NCBI GenBank assembly: GCA_027314465.1
Contig: DAHVAU010000020.1
Span: forward strand, 1-17,416
Reading direction: 5' to 3'
DNA: 17,416 nt
Origin: Microcaldota archaeon
GTDB lineage: Archaea > Micrarchaeota > Micrarchaeia > Micrarchaeales > CABMGC01
Each line of letters opens with the position of its first letter. Position 1 is the first letter of the stretch. Made by a program: the position numbers and the translations under genes. The notes beneath the pieces were generated by a model. That model had not been told where the DNA came from and made no database searches. It saw nothing but the letters and a program-made list of their open reading frames with translations. Positions 1-6,109 of this stretch are shown one piece after another.

Positions 1-293
1 AACAGGTGCACGAACATTACGCCCTGCACAGTATGCACTTCTCCTTGCTTTACTATGCCTTTTTTTATAAGCAGCCCTACAGACCTGTCCCCGACCACAT
101 TTGCCGAATACACGCGGCCGTCTATCTTCTTTGACACCTCATCCTCGCTGAGCAGCTCGCCCTTGTAGAAGCCGCCGTAGTCCCTGAGGTTTATCTCGAC
201 CTTGCCCTCCTTGAGCATCCTGCCCATCAGCTCCTCATCGCACATGGCCAGCATCACCCCCTTTGCAGTATCGAACCTATTCAGGTATATCAT
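1..293 (-). CDS. DUF424 family protein (3' end cut by window edge)
   Basis: A reading frame on the minus strand starts at ATG 293-291 and stays open to base 1, giving 97 residues without a stop. The protein begins MIYLNRFDTAKGVMLAMCDE and continues with an FYKGELLSEDEV segment and an ANVVGDRSVGLL segment. This layout matches the archaeal DUF424 family (small, about 95-105 residues), so only a few C-terminal residues are probably missing. The function of the family is not established. The start lies 10 nt after the stop of the upstream glycosyltransferase gene, and a GGTG ribosome-binding element sits just before the ATG, so the two are likely co-transcribed. A GTG two codons upstream (299-297) is an alternative start. 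Family call is from remembered sequence pattern, not a search. Confidence 0.75.
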   Translation of the reverse strand, partial: MIYLNRFDTAKGVMLAMCDEELMGRMLKEGKVEINLRDYGGFYKGELLSEDEVSKKIDGRVYSANVVGDRSVGLLIKKGIVKQGEVHTVQGVMFVHL

Positions 294-303
294 ATGCACC
301 GCC

Positions 304-1863
304 TTAGCCGTACTTATAGAAGAATATGAATGTGGACAGGTACAGCACGGCATACCAGAGCAGCCATGCAGCCCCATATATGTTATTAATAATAAAGGCG
401 AGCGCCCCGAGCATGAAGAGCAGTGATGAGAATGCGGTCTCAGAGAAGGCCCTTTTAAGCGTGCTCATTGTCCTGCCGCGCGCCTCAGTCTTGCCCCCCT
501 TTGCCCATCCGGTGGTGGGATACACCCCAAGAGAAGCTGCTATGGCGGCCCTGGTACGTATGAAAGAGAGGGAGAAGTTGAGCAAAAAGACCATGAACCC
601 CTTGCGTATGGACTTGAAGTGCATCTTTGTCAGCACCACTGGGGCGATTATGGAGATTATGAACGTGCTTATGCCAAGCAGTTCTATAGTAGTGGCTATG
701 TACTGCGCCTGGATGAGCTGCTGTATGGTTACGCTTGACGGTGTCTTGGCCTCGAATATCACGAATATTGATGCAAGCGTGAAGAGTATGAGCATAAGCG
801 ATACGTAGTTGAGCCCGAAACCGTGTGTGACATAGTCTATAGTGGATAGGATGGACTGCCTCCTTGACTTCTTGCCTTTCTCCATGGACCTTTTCAGGTA
901 GTACATCAGGAACTGGGTGTCGCCGTAGTTGTAACGCCACTGCTGCTTCACAAGGTCCGTGAATGTAAGGATCGGCTTGCCGTATGCGTAGACCTTTGGA
1001 AGATATAGGCTCTTGAAGTTGTGCACATCCGACTCGTAGCTGAAGAACGTGTCCTCTATAACATACTCGGGGAACCCGCCTATCTTGTTGAGCGCGGAGC
1101 GCCTTATTATACCGCATGAGCCTGCGAATATGGCAGTGTTGTTAAGAGCCCTTGAGGGCTGTATGAACTTGAAGAAGAACGCGTCGAAAAGGTCCACCGT
1201 GTCCGAGAAGAACGTGCCCTTGAAGTACCTCTTCTCTGTCTGTATGTATGACAGGTTCTTGTCCTCGAAATATGGCAGCGTGTCTAGAAGGAAGCGCGGG
1301 TTGGTTAGGTATTCATCATAGTCGAAGATCGCTATGAACCTCTCCCTGGAGTGCCTTAGCATGTTGTTCAGCGCGCCTGCCTTGAAGCCTGTCCTGTCCG
1401 TCCTGTGTATGTAGTTCATGGCGCTGCGCTCTGCGAATGCACTGAGCGTTCTGCGCGTCTTGCTGTCGGTAGAATCGTCAAGCAGGTAGAACGTCAGCTT
1501 GTCTGCAGGATAGTCAAGGGCCTTGAGCCTGGACATGTTGCGCATCACAGTCTGCGCATCCTCGTTGTACACAGGCATTATCACTGCTACAGTAGGGTAG
1601 GAGCCAAGCGGCATGGTCTTCGCAGTCACCTTCTCAAGGTACTCGTCGTAGAATGCCGAGCGGTAGTAGGAGTATGCGGTGAATATGTTGAAGAACCCCG
1701 AGATTACGGTGAGTGCGAGGAATGTTGCCGCAATGGCGTACATCGTGGCTGTATGCGCACCGAAGTATATCAGATAGGTTGCGAACGCTATGCCAGAGAT
1801 TGTGAGCATTATGAACAATGCCACCACTAGCAGCCTAAGCGTCGACTTGCGAAGTATACCCAT
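304..1863 (-). CDS. Membrane GT2 family glycosyltransferase (cellulose-synthase-like)
   Basis: 519 residues. Two N-terminal membrane segments (about 10-32 and 40-62) precede a GT-A domain, followed by four to five C-terminal membrane segments (about 353-370, 392-412, 422-445, 478-493, 497-516). The GT2 signature residues are present in order: MPVYNED near 96-102, DDSTD at 129-133, the metal-binding DYD at 181-183, the acidic pair ED at 270-271, and QQWR at 307-310 corresponding to the Q-x-x-R-W motif (here followed by Tyr). This is the arrangement of processive, membrane-embedded enzymes that polymerise or export sugars using nucleotide-sugar donors at the cytoplasmic face. The product cannot be read from sequence; a surface polysaccharide or lipid-linked glycan is plausible. 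The gene is followed after 10 nt by a DUF424 gene. Promoter candidates lie at 1881-1912. Confidence 0.88.
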   Translation of the reverse strand: MGILRKSTLRLLVVALFIMLTISGIAFATYLIYFGAHTATMYAIAATFLALTVISGFFNIFTAYSYYRSAFYDEYLEKVTAKTMPLGSYPTVAVIMPVYNEDAQTVMRNMSRLKALDYPADKLTFYLLDDSTDSKTRRTLSAFAERSAMNYIHRTDRTGFKAGALNNMLRHSRERFIAIFDYDEYLTNPRFLLDTLPYFEDKNLSYIQTEKRYFKGTFFSDTVDLFDAFFFKFIQPSRALNNTAIFAGSCGIIRRSALNKIGGFPEYVIEDTFFSYESDVHNFKSLYLPKVYAYGKPILTFTDLVKQQWRYNYGDTQFLMYYLKRSMEKGKKSRRQSILSTIDYVTHGFGLNYVSLMLILFTLASIFVIFEAKTPSSVTIQQLIQAQYIATTIELLGISTFIISIIAPVVLTKMHFKSIRKGFMVFLLNFSLSFIRTRAAIAASLGVYPTTGWAKGGKTEARGRTMSTLKRAFSETAFSSLLFMLGALAFIINNIYGAAWLLWYAVLYLSTFIFFYKYG

Positions 1864-1895
1864 CTGATCAGTCCGTTCGTTTTTATAGTGCCAGT

Positions 1896-1912
1896 CAAGT
1901 ATATATTACTTG
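1896..1912 (-). promoter_or_regulatory. Candidate promoter with inverted repeat upstream of GT2 gene
   Basis: A perfect 5-bp inverted repeat (CAAGT at 1896-1900 and ACTTG at 1908-1912) brackets an AT-only ATATATT core. Read on the minus strand, the core would place transcription start near 1878, giving a short leader before the ATG at 1863. A second TATA-like element, CTATAAAA on the minus strand at 1888-1881, lies only about 21 bp from the ATG. Which one is used cannot be told. The symmetric flanks could be an operator overlapping the TATA box. Confidence 0.4.
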
Positions 1913-1965
1913 GGTAGCCGATCAGGAATTCGTAGAGCACTTGGGCGCCTGCGCTGGCGCATCGG

Positions 1966-1974
1966 TTTATATAT
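1966..1974 (+). promoter_or_regulatory. TATA box of the tRNA-Ser gene
   Basis: The sequence TTTATATAT lies 25-33 bp upstream of the first base of the tRNA (1999), the usual spacing for archaeal tRNA promoters. Confidence 0.7.
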
Positions 1975-2029
1975 TTCCAGTGCATAATTGCGCTGTGCGC
2001 CGGGATGGCAGAATCCGGTATCGCGCCAG

Positions 2030-2042
2030 AAGAAATGGCGAA
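2030..2042 (+). other. Apparent tRNA intron 1 (13 nt, about position 30/31 or 31/32)
   Basis: Thirteen extra bases separate the 5' strand of the anticodon stem from the loop. The exact junction is ambiguous by one base (2030-2042 or 2031-2043). Exon bases CGCCA (2024-2028) pair with intron bases TGGCG (2036-2040) around a 7-nt loop, and AAA (2041-2043) follows as a bulge. This resembles a relaxed bulge-helix-loop substrate of the archaeal splicing endonuclease. The canonical position would be 37/38, so this one is non-canonical. Confidence 0.65.
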
Positions 2043-2080
2043 ACTCGAGATCTGGTGGCCTTCGGGCCTTTAGGGTTCAA

Positions 2081-2107
2081 AATGGGCGACGATACCAGCC
2101 CATGGAA
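2081..2107 (+). other. Apparent tRNA intron 2 (27 nt, in the T loop)
   Basis: The T arm should read TAGGG-TTCAAAT-CCCTA, but 27 bases are inserted in the loop. The A runs at both ends allow four equivalent placements, 2079-2105 to 2082-2108. Inside, ATGGGC (2082-2087) pairs with GCCCAT (2098-2103). TTC (2076-2078) can pair with GAA (2105-2107), leaving AAA on one strand and AT on the other as bulges, a relaxed bulge-helix-bulge shape. Removal restores a canonical T loop. Confidence 0.68.
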
Positions 2108-2111
2108 ATCC

Positions 2112-3362
2112 CTATCCCGGCGTATCTTCACTGCCGCGCTGCTTTGTTATCTCGCCCAGCAGAATCGTGGCGTAGGATCCCGAAGGGATGGAGAACTGAG
2201 CAGTTACGGCGCTATTCTCGCCGTCAACGCTGCAGCTCAGGCCGCGCACCGGCGCAAGCAGCGGCCTTAGGCTTCCCTTTGCGCTTATCTCAGGCATCTG
2301 CTTTATCCTGAAATCTGCGGCATTAACGCCCAGCTCTAAGAGCGCCTGCCTGTCATAATCACTCATCTGCGACTCTTCGGTCTCATACCCTGGTATGCAC
2401 CCGAGCGCAAAGCCTCCGCTGCCTGTGGTTGCAGTGGAGATGTCCGGGAAACCGTATGCGTTTGCAGAGCAGCCTGAAGCCGAAGCGAAGTCCCCTGCGG
2501 ATATCCTTGCCGCAAGGGAGATGTTGAAGGCCATGGACTGAACAGAGTGCACGAACATAAGTAGCACGCCCCTTGGCAGCTTTCTTAGTGCGTTGGCAGG
2601 ATTGCCGTATCTGGACATGTACTCTATGACTGTGCGCTCGTTCCTCAGTCCCTTCGGGAAATAACCAAGAGCTGCATTGTAATCCTGCTCCTGCGCGAGC
2701 CTTTTTCTGGCCTCAATTGAAGCTGCGTTTCTCTCATTGTGAGTGTCGGTGAGGAATTTTGAGAGAGCGCCGTCGAACTCGCCGCGCATTATGCACATGC
2801 CTATCTCGTGGTTGTTCATGCGCAGCCCGAACCTCTGGGCGTCGTAGTAATTCGGCATGCGGCCGGACAGCTCTTCCACGACCCCTGCAGCATTTTCAGC
2901 ATGCGCGCATTGGCGTATAACCGCGGTGAATGAGTTGCCCAGGTTGCTGCCCAGCTCAACCCCATTGGCGCTTCTCCACGCGCCGAGCACCTTCATGTCC
3001 CTTATCCTTGCACTGAGCAGCTGCTCCGGGGCGGCCCCGAACACGCTGGCCAGCTGCACTGACACCGATCTCTTGTCCTTGGATCCCGCATACCCTACAG
3101 ACTTCCTGCCACGTCCTGAGAGCTTCGCAAGGCGCATGAGAAGCTGCACTGTGTCCCAGTCCCGTTTCTGCAGCACGAATGTTGTGAACCTGCCTTGCGC
3201 ATCGCGCTCAAGGCCCAGCTGCTCTGGCGAGTACTGCGCGTCCTCGCCAAGCACCCTGCCCTGCGCTGTTATCTCCCTGACCCTGAAGTCCTCTGGGGAG
3301 GATTTGAAATAGCCGCCGCTGCCGGGGGATTTTGAGAGCGCTGGAAGGTTCATGGAGTGCAT
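2112..3362 (-). CDS. truD: tRNA pseudouridine(13) synthase TruD
   Basis: 416 residues from ATG 3362-3360. TruD converts uridine 13 in the D arm of tRNAs to pseudouridine; archaeal homologues may act on other tRNA sites. Visible family landmarks are the N-terminal PEDFRVREI (23-31), GSKDKRS with the catalytic Asp at residue 96, NYYDAQRFG in the middle, and the TRUD insertion region before an RGL segment near the C terminus. Length is normal for archaeal TruD. The frame is open back to 3668, but a TATA element at 3393-3387 on the minus strand lies about 28 bp before ATG 3362, and the extra residues upstream do not look like TruD. Translation is therefore probably from a leaderless or near-leaderless mRNA at 3362. 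The stop (TAG, 2114-2112) lies inside the 3' end of the opposing tRNA-Ser gene. Confidence 0.9.
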   Translation of the reverse strand: MHSMNLPALSKSPGSGGYFKSSPEDFRVREITAQGRVLGEDAQYSPEQLGLERDAQGRFTTFVLQKRDWDTVQLLMRLAKLSGRGRKSVGYAGSKDKRSVSVQLASVFGAAPEQLLSARIRDMKVLGAWRSANGVELGSNLGNSFTAVIRQCAHAENAAGVVEELSGRMPNYYDAQRFGLRMNNHEIGMCIMRGEFDGALSKFLTDTHNERNAASIEARKRLAQEQDYNAALGYFPKGLRNERTVIEYMSRYGNPANALRKLPRGVLLMFVHSVQSMAFNISLAARISAGDFASASGCSANAYGFPDISTATTGSGGFALGCIPGYETEESQMSDYDRQALLELGVNAADFRIKQMPEISAKGSLRPLLAPVRGLSCSVDGENSAVTAQFSIPSGSYATILLGEITKQRGSEDTPG

Positions 3363-3386
3363 GCGGACTACTTTTTCCCTTCCTGG

Positions 3387-3393
3387 TATAAAA
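3387..3393 (-). promoter_or_regulatory. TATA box of truD
   Basis: TTTTATA on the minus strand is centred about 28 bp upstream of the truD ATG at 3362, consistent with a leaderless or very short-leader transcript. Confidence 0.55.
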
Positions 3394-3436
3394 GGCAGGC
3401 TGAATGCCATATAAAAGGCTTGCGTGCAACACATAC

Positions 3437-3468
3437 TATAAAAAGGAGCACCTACCCAGTATATTTTA
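3437..3468 (+). promoter_or_regulatory. TATA-like elements upstream of the PRODH-like gene
   Basis: TATAAAAAGG at 3437-3446 and TATATTTTA at 3460-3468 precede the TTG at 3484. The first would start transcription near 3467 and leave a leader of about 17 nt; the second would start it near 3489, just inside the TTG-initiated frame. The first fits the chosen start better. Confidence 0.45.
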
Positions 3469-3483
3469 TCATCGTGATATCCT

Positions 3484-4293
3484 TTGGAGCATGAACCTAT
3501 AGTAGAACGGATAATACACAGGCTTGTACGCAAGCATATCGCTGGCACGACCATGGACTCCGCTCTAGAGGCGGCAAAGGGCCTGGTGGGCAGGAACATA
3601 GGGGCATCGATAACATTCCTGAGCAGTAGCGTGCTGGACAAGCCCAAGGCCAAGTACATAACCACCACTTACAGCGAGCTGGTAAGGAGGATAGCAAGGT
3701 CTGGCATAAAGGCAGGCGTGCAGGTGCCACTTGAGCAGATAGGCGGAGAGATCGACAGCGGCACTGCGCTGGAGAATCTTGAGGACATACTGGGCACGGC
3801 CACTAAGTACGGCGTGTTCGTATGGGTTGATCCTGACGGGACAGGAAGGGAGGCTGCCCAGGCGCTATCCGGAAGACGGGGCGTGGGTCTTGCGGTGAGC
3901 GATGCAGGATTCTCACAGTACGCAAGGTACGCAAAGGCCATAGAGGCGGCAAAGGTGCATTTCAAGGAGTACAATGCCGTCAAGAAGGACGACGCAGCCA
4001 AGAGGCTTGCCGAGATGCGCAGGTTATATAGCAATCTCGTGCTCTCGCACCCTACTGACGAGATGCTTGGCACGGTAATGAAGTGCAAGGACTGGAAGGG
4101 GCTATCGCTCGAGTTCGGGCTTGGATACGGAGCAAAGAAGCTGCGCAGTGCAGCCAAGCGCGGAATTAGGGTGAGCGAGCTGGTGCCATTTGGAAAGGAC
4201 TGGATAAGGTATGCCACTAACAACGTTCCTGAAGGTTACATGAGGTTCATGGCAGGCAAACTGCTAAACGATGGTGATGGAAGTGTCGCCTAA
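3484..4293 (+). CDS. Proline dehydrogenase (PRODH)-like TIM-barrel protein
   Basis: 269 residues from TTG 3484. The order of segments resembles the flavin-dependent PRODH family: an N-terminal AG-T--SALEAAKGL helix with an IGASITFL strand, a YGVFVWVD strand, an HFKEYN segment, LSHPTDEML, LEFGLGYG, and a C-terminal VPFGKDWIRY. The last pieces recall the family's F-Q-M-L-Y-G and V-P-Y-G-x-x-W-x-P-Y motifs. Several residues usually conserved for FAD and proline binding appear replaced: no clear K in the second strand, no GAY after the HFKEYN lysine, and no C-terminal R-R-L-A-E pair. It may act on another substrate or be non-catalytic. A stop codon (TGA 3475-3477) forces the start to be TTG or later; the N-terminal homology argues for the TTG. 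It overlaps the next gene by 23 nt. Canonical PRODH oxidises proline to pyrroline-5-carboxylate. Confidence 0.55.
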   Translation: MEHEPIVERIIHRLVRKHIAGTTMDSALEAAKGLVGRNIGASITFLSSSVLDKPKAKYITTTYSELVRRIARSGIKAGVQVPLEQIGGEIDSGTALENLEDILGTATKYGVFVWVDPDGTGREAAQALSGRRGVGLAVSDAGFSQYARYAKAIEAAKVHFKEYNAVKKDDAAKRLAEMRRLYSNLVLSHPTDEMLGTVMKCKDWKGLSLEFGLGYGAKKLRSAAKRGIRVSELVPFGKDWIRYATNNVPEGYMRFMAGKLLNDGDGSVA

Positions 4294-5290
4294 ACGAGAC
4301 ACAGAATCGAACGCTGATGTAAGGATCCCGTGGCATAGGAAGGATATCGACGGAGCCAAGACCGCCTTCATAACCGGCGCAGGCGGCAGGATAGGCAGAG
4401 CTCTAGCAAGGGCCCTGATCGGCCGCGGGTACACAGTACGAGTTCTCGCGCACGGGAAGAACGTTGTCAACACCATGCCTGCAGGGGTGGTGCCGTATAT
4501 CGGCGACATATCTAACAAGAAGGCCCTTTCGGAAGGGTGCCATGGAGTGGACGTTGTATTCCACCTCGCCGCCATAGTCAGCGAATACAAGGCCCCCACG
4601 AAGGCGTTGATGGACGTGAATGTGCAGGGAACTGCAAACGTCATTGAGGCGTGCAGGATGAACGGCGTAGGGCACCTTGTGTTCTCAAGCTCCATAGACG
4701 TTTATGGGCATGCGAGGAAGGAGCCGCTCACTGAGCAGTCCGAGCTCAAGCCTGAGGACAAGTATGGATACAGCAAGACAGCTGCCGAGATGGAGATAGA
4801 GAGCTACAAGGACAAGATAGACTATACGATACTTAGGATGGCCGCAGTGTACGGCAAGGGATTCGAGAGCTCGTACTTCAAGCTCTTCACTGCAATGAAG
4901 GAGGGCAAGGCCTACCTGATAGGAAGCGGCAGGAACCACCTTGCGCTCGTGCACATTGACGACGTGGTCAATGCGATGGCCCTTGCCGCTGAGAACAGGA
5001 AGAACAGCTCCAACATCTACAACATAAGCGACGGCGTGACATACACGCAGGCAGGGCTGTTCAACCTGGCTGCGGATCTGCTCAAGGTTGACAGGCCAGG
5101 CAGGCACATCAGCCCGATGATAGTGAACTTCGTGGCCAAGAGCAGGGGCCTTGACAGCGACGAGCTGCGATTCTTGATGAGCGACAGGATAATAGACTTA
5201 ACCAAGGCGAAGAAGGAGCTTGGTTTTGAGCCCACTGTGAGGCTGGAGGACGCAGGAGCGGAGATGGTGAGGGACTTCCTCAAGAGGTAA
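4271..5290 (+). CDS. NAD-dependent epimerase/dehydratase (extended SDR)
   Basis: 339 residues. An extended short-chain dehydrogenase: the Rossmann nucleotide-binding loop TGAGGRIG lies at 35-42, VVFHLAA at 95-101, the catalytic SSS at 139-141, and Y165-x-x-x-K169. The C-terminal part has the HIDDVVNAM segment typical of nucleotide-sugar epimerases and 3-beta-hydroxysteroid-type enzymes. Substrate cannot be assigned; a UDP-sugar or an isoprenoid alcohol/ketone are both possible. About 30 residues precede the first Rossmann strand, longer than usual, so the start might be one of several: ATG 4271, ATG 4277 or GTG 4283, with GGTGAT-type ribosome-binding sequence overlapping the first two. The gene overlaps the PRODH-like gene and is followed after 10 nt by GGGP synthase, so it belongs to the same transcription unit. 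Confidence 0.82.
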   Translation: MVMEVSPKRDTESNADVRIPWHRKDIDGAKTAFITGAGGRIGRALARALIGRGYTVRVLAHGKNVVNTMPAGVVPYIGDISNKKALSEGCHGVDVVFHLAAIVSEYKAPTKALMDVNVQGTANVIEACRMNGVGHLVFSSSIDVYGHARKEPLTEQSELKPEDKYGYSKTAAEMEIESYKDKIDYTILRMAAVYGKGFESSYFKLFTAMKEGKAYLIGSGRNHLALVHIDDVVNAMALAAENRKNSSNIYNISDGVTYTQAGLFNLAADLLKVDRPGRHISPMIVNFVAKSRGLDSDELRFLMSDRIIDLTKAKKELGFEPTVRLEDAGAEMVRDFLKR

Positions 5291-5300
5291 GGCTGGTTTT

Positions 5301-6104
5301 ATGGCAAACAAGGCGGGAAAGACAGAGAGATACATATACGAGAGGCTGGAGGACAGGGGCGCGCTCATGTTCATGCTCATTGATCCCGTTGACTACAAGA
5401 CGCCCGATGCTGCGATAAAGACCGCAAAGGAGGCGCAGGAGGGTGGCGCAGACCTGATACTTGTTGGGGGGAGCATAGGCGCGCAGGGAGAGCTTCTTGA
5501 CTACGTGACCAAGGGCATAAAGGATGCAGTGTCATCGCCGGTAGTACTGTTCCCCGGCAACATAGCTACACTTACCAGATACGCGGATGCAGTGTACTTC
5601 ATGTCGCTGCTCAACGCCAGGAGCACCTACTGGATAACGCACGCGCAGATGCTCTCTGCGCCGCTGGTGAAGCATCTGGGCATTGAGCCCCTGGCGGTTG
5701 GATATATAGTAGTAGCCCCTGGAGGGACCGTCGGATGGGTTGGGGACGTTAACCTGATACCCAGAGAGAAGTCGAAGATAGCGGCCTCGCTCGCCCTTGC
5801 AGGGGAGTATCTTGGAAACAGATTCATAGTTACAGATGTGGGATCAAATCCACAGATGCAGGGAGGAGGCCCTGTCCCGCCTGAGATGGTGCGCGCGGTC
5901 AAGGAGACCATAAGCGTGCCGTACATAGTCGGAGGCGGCATACGCGACGTGGACGGCCTGAGGAGCACGCTCAAGGCTGGCGCCGACATAGTCCAGATAG
6001 GCACTGCGATAGAGCAGCAGGCAGGAGCCGGAGCTGCGCGCAGGCAGGCTGAGCTCTTCTCCAAGGCAGTCAGAGAGGAGGGCATAAAGCGCATCAGGAA
6101 GTAA
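5301..6104 (+). CDS. Geranylgeranylglyceryl-phosphate synthase
   Basis: 267 residues. Cytosolic (beta/alpha)8 prenyltransferase that joins geranylgeranyl diphosphate to sn-glycerol-1-phosphate, forming the first ether bond of archaeal membrane lipids. Family hallmarks are LIDPVDY (Asp28 is the expected Mg2+ ligand), LVGGSIGA, VVLFPGN, the long GYIVVAPGGTVGWVGD strand-loop, PPEMV, and the phosphate-binding GGGIRD. The pattern fits the archaeal group II enzymes. It is the third gene of the plus-strand run and ends 5 nt before the Rqc2-like frame. A Tes-like enzyme acting late in the same lipid pathway lies at 14946-16883 but is on the opposite strand and not part of this unit. Confidence 0.93.
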   Translation: MANKAGKTERYIYERLEDRGALMFMLIDPVDYKTPDAAIKTAKEAQEGGADLILVGGSIGAQGELLDYVTKGIKDAVSSPVVLFPGNIATLTRYADAVYFMSLLNARSTYWITHAQMLSAPLVKHLGIEPLAVGYIVVAPGGTVGWVGDVNLIPREKSKIAASLALAGEYLGNRFIVTDVGSNPQMQGGGPVPPEMVRAVKETISVPYIVGGGIRDVDGLRSTLKAGADIVQIGTAIEQQAGAGAARRQAELFSKAVREEGIKRIRK

Positions 6105-6109
6105 CCCGC

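Larger units (their letters stand above)
1999..2122 (+). tRNA. tRNA-Ser(CGA), interrupted by two apparent introns
   Basis: The 7-bp acceptor stem pairs perfectly: GCCGGGA at 1999-2005 with TCCCGGC at 2115-2121, followed by G73 at 2122, the archaeal serine discriminator. CCA is not encoded. The anticodon stem is CCAGA (2026-2030) with TCTGG (2051-2055), and the loop CTCGAGA (2044-2050) gives anticodon CGA at 2046-2048. A long variable arm (GGCC-TTCG-GGCC, 2057-2068) supports a class II tRNA. The T stem is TAGGG (2071-2075) with CCCTA (2110-2114). Two insertions break this structure: about 13 nt between the anticodon 5' strand and its loop, and about 27 nt in the T loop. Removing both leaves 84 nt with a normal 7-nt anticodon loop and a TTCAAAT T loop. 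The D stem has an A12-C23 mismatch. The last 11 nt overlap the 3' end of truD on the other strand. Confidence 0.85.

Noticed and set aside
485..1117. A 210-residue minus-strand frame within the GT2 gene.
   Set aside because: It lies in another frame of a gene with all catalytic motifs intact and has no recognisable domain.
1999..2122. First reading of the interrupted tRNA as tRNA-Leu(GAG).
   Set aside because: With U33 fixed at 2045 the anticodon is CGA, the discriminator is G, and the long variable arm suits serine. Archaeal tRNA-Leu normally has A73.
1941..2311. Two overlapping plus-strand frames over the tRNA and the end of truD.
   Set aside because: They cover a structured RNA gene and a well-supported minus-strand gene, have no family resemblance and are compositional shadows.
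3363..3668. Extension of TruD to an upstream start at 3668.
   Set aside because: The extra residues do not resemble TruD, cross the divergent promoter region and overlap the PRODH-like gene. The TATA element fits ATG 3362.
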